A DNA stretch of 25,945 bases from NCBI GenBank assembly GCA_023434825.1, contig JAEYSH010000229.1, positions 1-25,945 on the forward strand, written 5' to 3'. This DNA comes from Methanobacteriota archaeon. Its GTDB lineage: Archaea; Methanobacteriota; Methanobacteria; Methanobacteriales; Methanobacteriaceae. Positions 23,236 to 25,945 of the stretch are shown here, piece by piece. Positions within the stretch are counted from its first letter, which is position 1; the number at the start of each line of letters is the position of its first letter. Both the position numbers and the translations under genes were made by a program. Below the pieces are notes generated by a model. The model was not told the DNA's origin. It worked only from the letters and a program-made list of their open reading frames with translations, and made no database searches.

Positions 23236-25401
23236 ATGGATGAAAAAGGTTTTATTTTCACAGCGGATGCTACACTTGCTCTGGCTATATTCATGATTTT
23301 CACCACATCATTTATTACTTACTATGCGCTTCCAAGTTATATGGGCGATGATCATGAACATCTGGAAAGATTAGCAGCCGATGCTCTTAGAATCATGCAA
23401 CAGGATGGTACACTTTATGTAGCTTCTTCACAATACGCTAATGGAAATGCTACAGCAGCTCAAAATACATTAAACTCGGCATTATCTGTCTTAATACCTC
23501 AAAATACAGGATATAGAATAACATTAGCACAATATCCATCGGTAGAAAATAATAGGGGAATTCTATATGCTAATGATGTTGCAATACGGACAGATGTTAT
23601 ATCAGGACCAAGAGAAGGTTGGATGGGAAGAGCGTGGTATAAAGTAGAGAAAGCTGAATTTGTAGATCAGCCTACTAATGCTATTACCACTTTATGGAAT
23701 TTCCACAACTGGTTAACTAATTTTGCTCCATGGCAGATAGTTCGAACACCTGGTGGAGGATGGTGGGATCCTGATAAATATTCTGGTGGTTTATATCAAC
23801 AACCTTATTGGGGTGGTGGAACCGTTCCTCAGAATATACAATTTTCTGTACCTAGTGGTGCTACAATAAATAATGTGAAATATTTAGTTGGATCTACTAA
23901 TAAGAGCGGGGGCACTTCATATAGCGCAAATTTAACTGTTAATGGCATAAACAATCAAGCAAAATGGAATAATTTTACATTTTTGAATAATAGGCCAGAA
24001 ACAAATGAAAGAATGTATAACTTTTATGGTAACGTTAGTGGGTTAAAAACAGGCCTAAATACTTATACAGTTAAATTTTGGGACATGTACTCAAATGGAA
24101 ATGTTAATGATAGGGATGATAGAGCTCGCTATGATCTTGCATGGTTTTCGATTATAGGTAATTACACAACTTCATTTAAAGTTCCACAGGGAGTTTTAAA
24201 TAGCAGATTTAATTTTAATGATGCGGCAGGAGTTGCAGTACCAGATCCACAGAATCTGGATGGTAGTGGAACAAATGCTTATGGAAGAATATTCAACTTA
24301 AATAGTGGTTCTGTAGCTTCTTTTTATGATAGAAGAGTTATGGATTGGAATACTTATGCAAATAATAGAAATACATTAGATAATTATGATGATGGGGTTC
24401 CATTTGTCATTGATAATGTGAATGGTGAAGATGGATCTGCTGTAAGTGTTGTCCAAGATGTTAATATACCTACAGACAACGTCAGAATTCTCGATGCATA
24501 TACGGTTTTAAATCCATATGGGGCAGTGGATAATGCTTTAGTTGAAGTTTGGAACGGCTCACAGTGGCGAACAGTATTTTGTTCATTTGATTTTAAAGAA
24601 ACTCCCTCTTCATCTTTAAATACTGATTATAGTGCGGTTAGTGATGGATATGGTAATATACCAGGTATATTATATATTGGGGATAAACTAAAAACAGGAA
24701 ATAATAAAGTCAGAATAACAGTTTGGGATCAAGTTCCAAGCAGTGATTATGATATGGTAGGGCTTGTTGATTGTTATACTCATGTTACTTATTCTCGATT
24801 ACCCCTAAGATGGGAAAACTTTGCATATAATAATTTTCAAAGCTCTTCTAATACTCAAACTTCGACCCGTACTTTTTCAACAGAAGCAAATGCAAGAGAA
24901 GTTTATTTATTCTTAGGAACAGGTCTGGATACTCGAAATATAAAAGTTGAAGTTAGTGCACCTTCAGGAACCACATGGTATACTCTATATAATAGTAATA
25001 TTATTCCATATTATTTGAATTTAGCACAATTGGATGTTCAAAATGGAAAAGTATTTACAAATGGGACTTCAGGAAGTTACACAATAAAATCTGGACAGAA
25101 TTACCGAACAAGAGTTACAATAACAAGCTCTCCAAATGCATGGGAATCTGGTGATTCATATTCAGAAATATTTTCAGGGACAAGAGTTTCTGTTTTATAT
25201 CCTGAATTCTTACAGAATATGTGGTCAACATCGTATTCGAGTGATCCTGAAGCTGCAAAAGAGCAGGCTCGTCAAGAATTAATTAATAGGTTAACTTCAT
25301 CGGGAATCACTCCAGATCCTAATTTAATCCGTACTGAAGCATTATATACTGGTGATTTACCTAATTCTATTCCAGTGAGACTGGAACTATGGAGATATTG
25401 A
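23236..25401 (+). CDS. Large secreted protein with pilin-like N-terminus and duplicated beta module (candidate pilus-tip protein)
   Basis: 721 residues. The leader MDEKG is followed by FIFTADATLALAIFMIF, a pilin-like helix with Thr/Asp at the usual positions but Phe instead of Gln at +1. The extracellular part is Asn-, Ser- and Trp-rich. Two related modules are visible. The first (about 200-325) contains FSVPSGATINNVKYLV, an LKTGLN turn (270) and FWDMY (281-285); the second (about 410-535) contains VNIPTDNVRILDAY, LKTGNN (485) and VWDQV (496-500). Each ends with a YD strand and an aromatic Tyr/Phe-rich strand. A third beta-rich region (about 535-660) follows. It is far larger than an ordinary pilin. 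The ATG directly follows the previous stop. Likely roles are adhesin or tip subunit; this is inference. Confidence 0.75.
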   Translation: MDEKGFIFTADATLALAIFMIFTTSFITYYALPSYMGDDHEHLERLAADALRIMQQDGTLYVASSQYANGNATAAQNTLNSALSVLIPQNTGYRITLAQYPSVENNRGILYANDVAIRTDVISGPREGWMGRAWYKVEKAEFVDQPTNAITTLWNFHNWLTNFAPWQIVRTPGGGWWDPDKYSGGLYQQPYWGGGTVPQNIQFSVPSGATINNVKYLVGSTNKSGGTSYSANLTVNGINNQAKWNNFTFLNNRPETNERMYNFYGNVSGLKTGLNTYTVKFWDMYSNGNVNDRDDRARYDLAWFSIIGNYTTSFKVPQGVLNSRFNFNDAAGVAVPDPQNLDGSGTNAYGRIFNLNSGSVASFYDRRVMDWNTYANNRNTLDNYDDGVPFVIDNVNGEDGSAVSVVQDVNIPTDNVRILDAYTVLNPYGAVDNALVEVWNGSQWRTVFCSFDFKETPSSSLNTDYSAVSDGYGNIPGILYIGDKLKTGNNKVRITVWDQVPSSDYDMVGLVDCYTHVTYSRLPLRWENFAYNNFQSSSNTQTSTRTFSTEANAREVYLFLGTGLDTRNIKVEVSAPSGTTWYTLYNSNIIPYYLNLAQLDVQNGKVFTNGTSGSYTIKSGQNYRTRVTITSSPNAWESGDSYSEIFSGTRVSVLYPEFLQNMWSTSYSSDPEAAKEQARQELINRLTSSGITPDPNLIRTEALYTGDLPNSIPVRLELWRY

Positions 25402-25410
25402 GGGATTATA

Positions 25411-25945
25411 ATGGATGAGAAAGGATATACTTTTACTCCATTGGTATTTTTACTTTTTATACCAATTATTATAATTGGAGTCAGCTTTAATGGAATTGTT
25501 GAAGAAGCTAATTCAATAGCTGCAATAGCCATGGGTGGAGATGTTACTCACTCTGCAGTGGCGAATATTATCTCAACTATAGAAAAGGCAGGTTCAGATG
25601 CAGGAAGAAATGCAGCTTATAATGCAACTAGGAAAGTGATAGATAGTAGCAATGTAAATAGTACAAATCCATTTTTTGCAAGTGGTACGAGTAAAAATAA
25701 TATTACTGCCAACATTTTGCCTATATTAAACCAAAATGTGATTACATCTTGTATACAAATCCAAAATCAAACAGGAAGGCAGATATACATAAATGGCATA
25801 CTCATAAATAATTATACTAATAATACATTTAAATCTAGTGATATAAATATTACTCAAACCGATCCTTTTGGATTTTATGTGAATATAAAGGGTGGAATAC
25901 CAATAAAAATTGTACAAAATGATTCACAAAATAATACACAGGTAT
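25411..25945 (+). CDS. Pilin-like secreted protein, 3' end outside the window
   Basis: Open from ATG at 25411 to the end of the window (178 residues seen). GAGGGATTATA lies just upstream. The start MDEKGYTFTPLVFLLFIPII repeats the leader of the preceding protein (MDEKG, aromatic residue, x, Phe, Thr) and runs into a hydrophobic helix, but the acidic residue at +5 is missing (Pro/Leu there). The visible extracellular part is rich in Asn, Ser, Thr and Ile, with many N-x-S/T sites (NSTN, NITA, NNTF, NITQ, NNTQ). It continues the run of pilin-like genes begun at 22342, nine bases after the previous stop. Its role is unknown; it is probably another subunit of the same surface structure. Confidence 0.7.
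   Translation, partial: MDEKGYTFTPLVFLLFIPIIIIGVSFNGIVEEANSIAAIAMGGDVTHSAVANIISTIEKAGSDAGRNAAYNATRKVIDSSNVNSTNPFFASGTSKNNITANILPILNQNVITSCIQIQNQTGRQIYINGILINNYTNNTFKSSDINITQTDPFGFYVNIKGGIPIKIVQNDSQNNTQV

Overview
The window is AT-rich DNA from a hydrogenotrophic methanogen of the order Methanobacteriales, most likely Methanobacterium or a close relative. The clearest evidence is the distal half of an eha (energy-converting hydrogenase A) operon. It carries 6- and 10-cluster polyferredoxins followed by the HAD, Ftr-like and PfkB subunits typical of this order. An archaeal GatC, archaeal-type phosphoglycerate mutase, class III pilins and T-run terminators agree with this. No tRNA, rRNA, CRISPR array or insertion sequence was seen.

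Region 1 (1-7192, + strand) is the end of the eha operon: the hydrogenase large subunit (C-terminal part only), EhaP, EhaQ, EhaR, EhaS, EhaT, then another 6-cluster polyferredoxin and a CBS-pair protein that overlaps it. Together these genes encode 22 [4Fe-4S] sites. The complex is expected to use ion-motive force to reduce ferredoxin with H2, which primes the CO2-reducing step of methanogenesis. The neighbouring Ftr-like and polyferredoxin genes suggest a link to that first step.

Region 2 (7193-12775) is a regulatory and cell-surface island. It holds a small ribbon-helix-helix-like coiled-coil protein (+), then on the minus strand a PAS-PAS-HisKA_2 kinase, an upstream REC-PAS protein whose kinase-like C-terminus has lost its catalytic residues, and a secreted two-module SdrD_B-like surface protein with a C-terminal anchor. 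A 428-bp gene-free stretch (12348-12775) separates it from region 3 and holds divergent promoters.

Region 3 (12776-19038, + strand) is housekeeping: asparagine synthetase, GatC, an ACT-domain protein, homoserine dehydrogenase, an ApgM-family protein (phosphoglycerate mutase or candidate homoserine kinase) and CTP synthase. ACT protein, homoserine dehydrogenase and ApgM together look like an aspartate-family amino acid module.

Region 4 (19060-25945) is a type IV pilus-like locus. It contains an A24 prepilin peptidase, a class III pilin, a four-helix membrane protein, a second pilin on the opposite strand, and a run of three secreted proteins with pilin-like N-termini, one of them 721 residues long; the last runs off the window. 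No assembly ATPase or TadC-like platform protein is visible.

Two conserved genes lack a standard start codon: ehaQ appears to begin at ATT and pyrG at CTG, both after good ribosome binding sites. The kinase gene also has 63 open in-frame codons upstream of its first ATG, running back to the tandem stops of the preceding gene.
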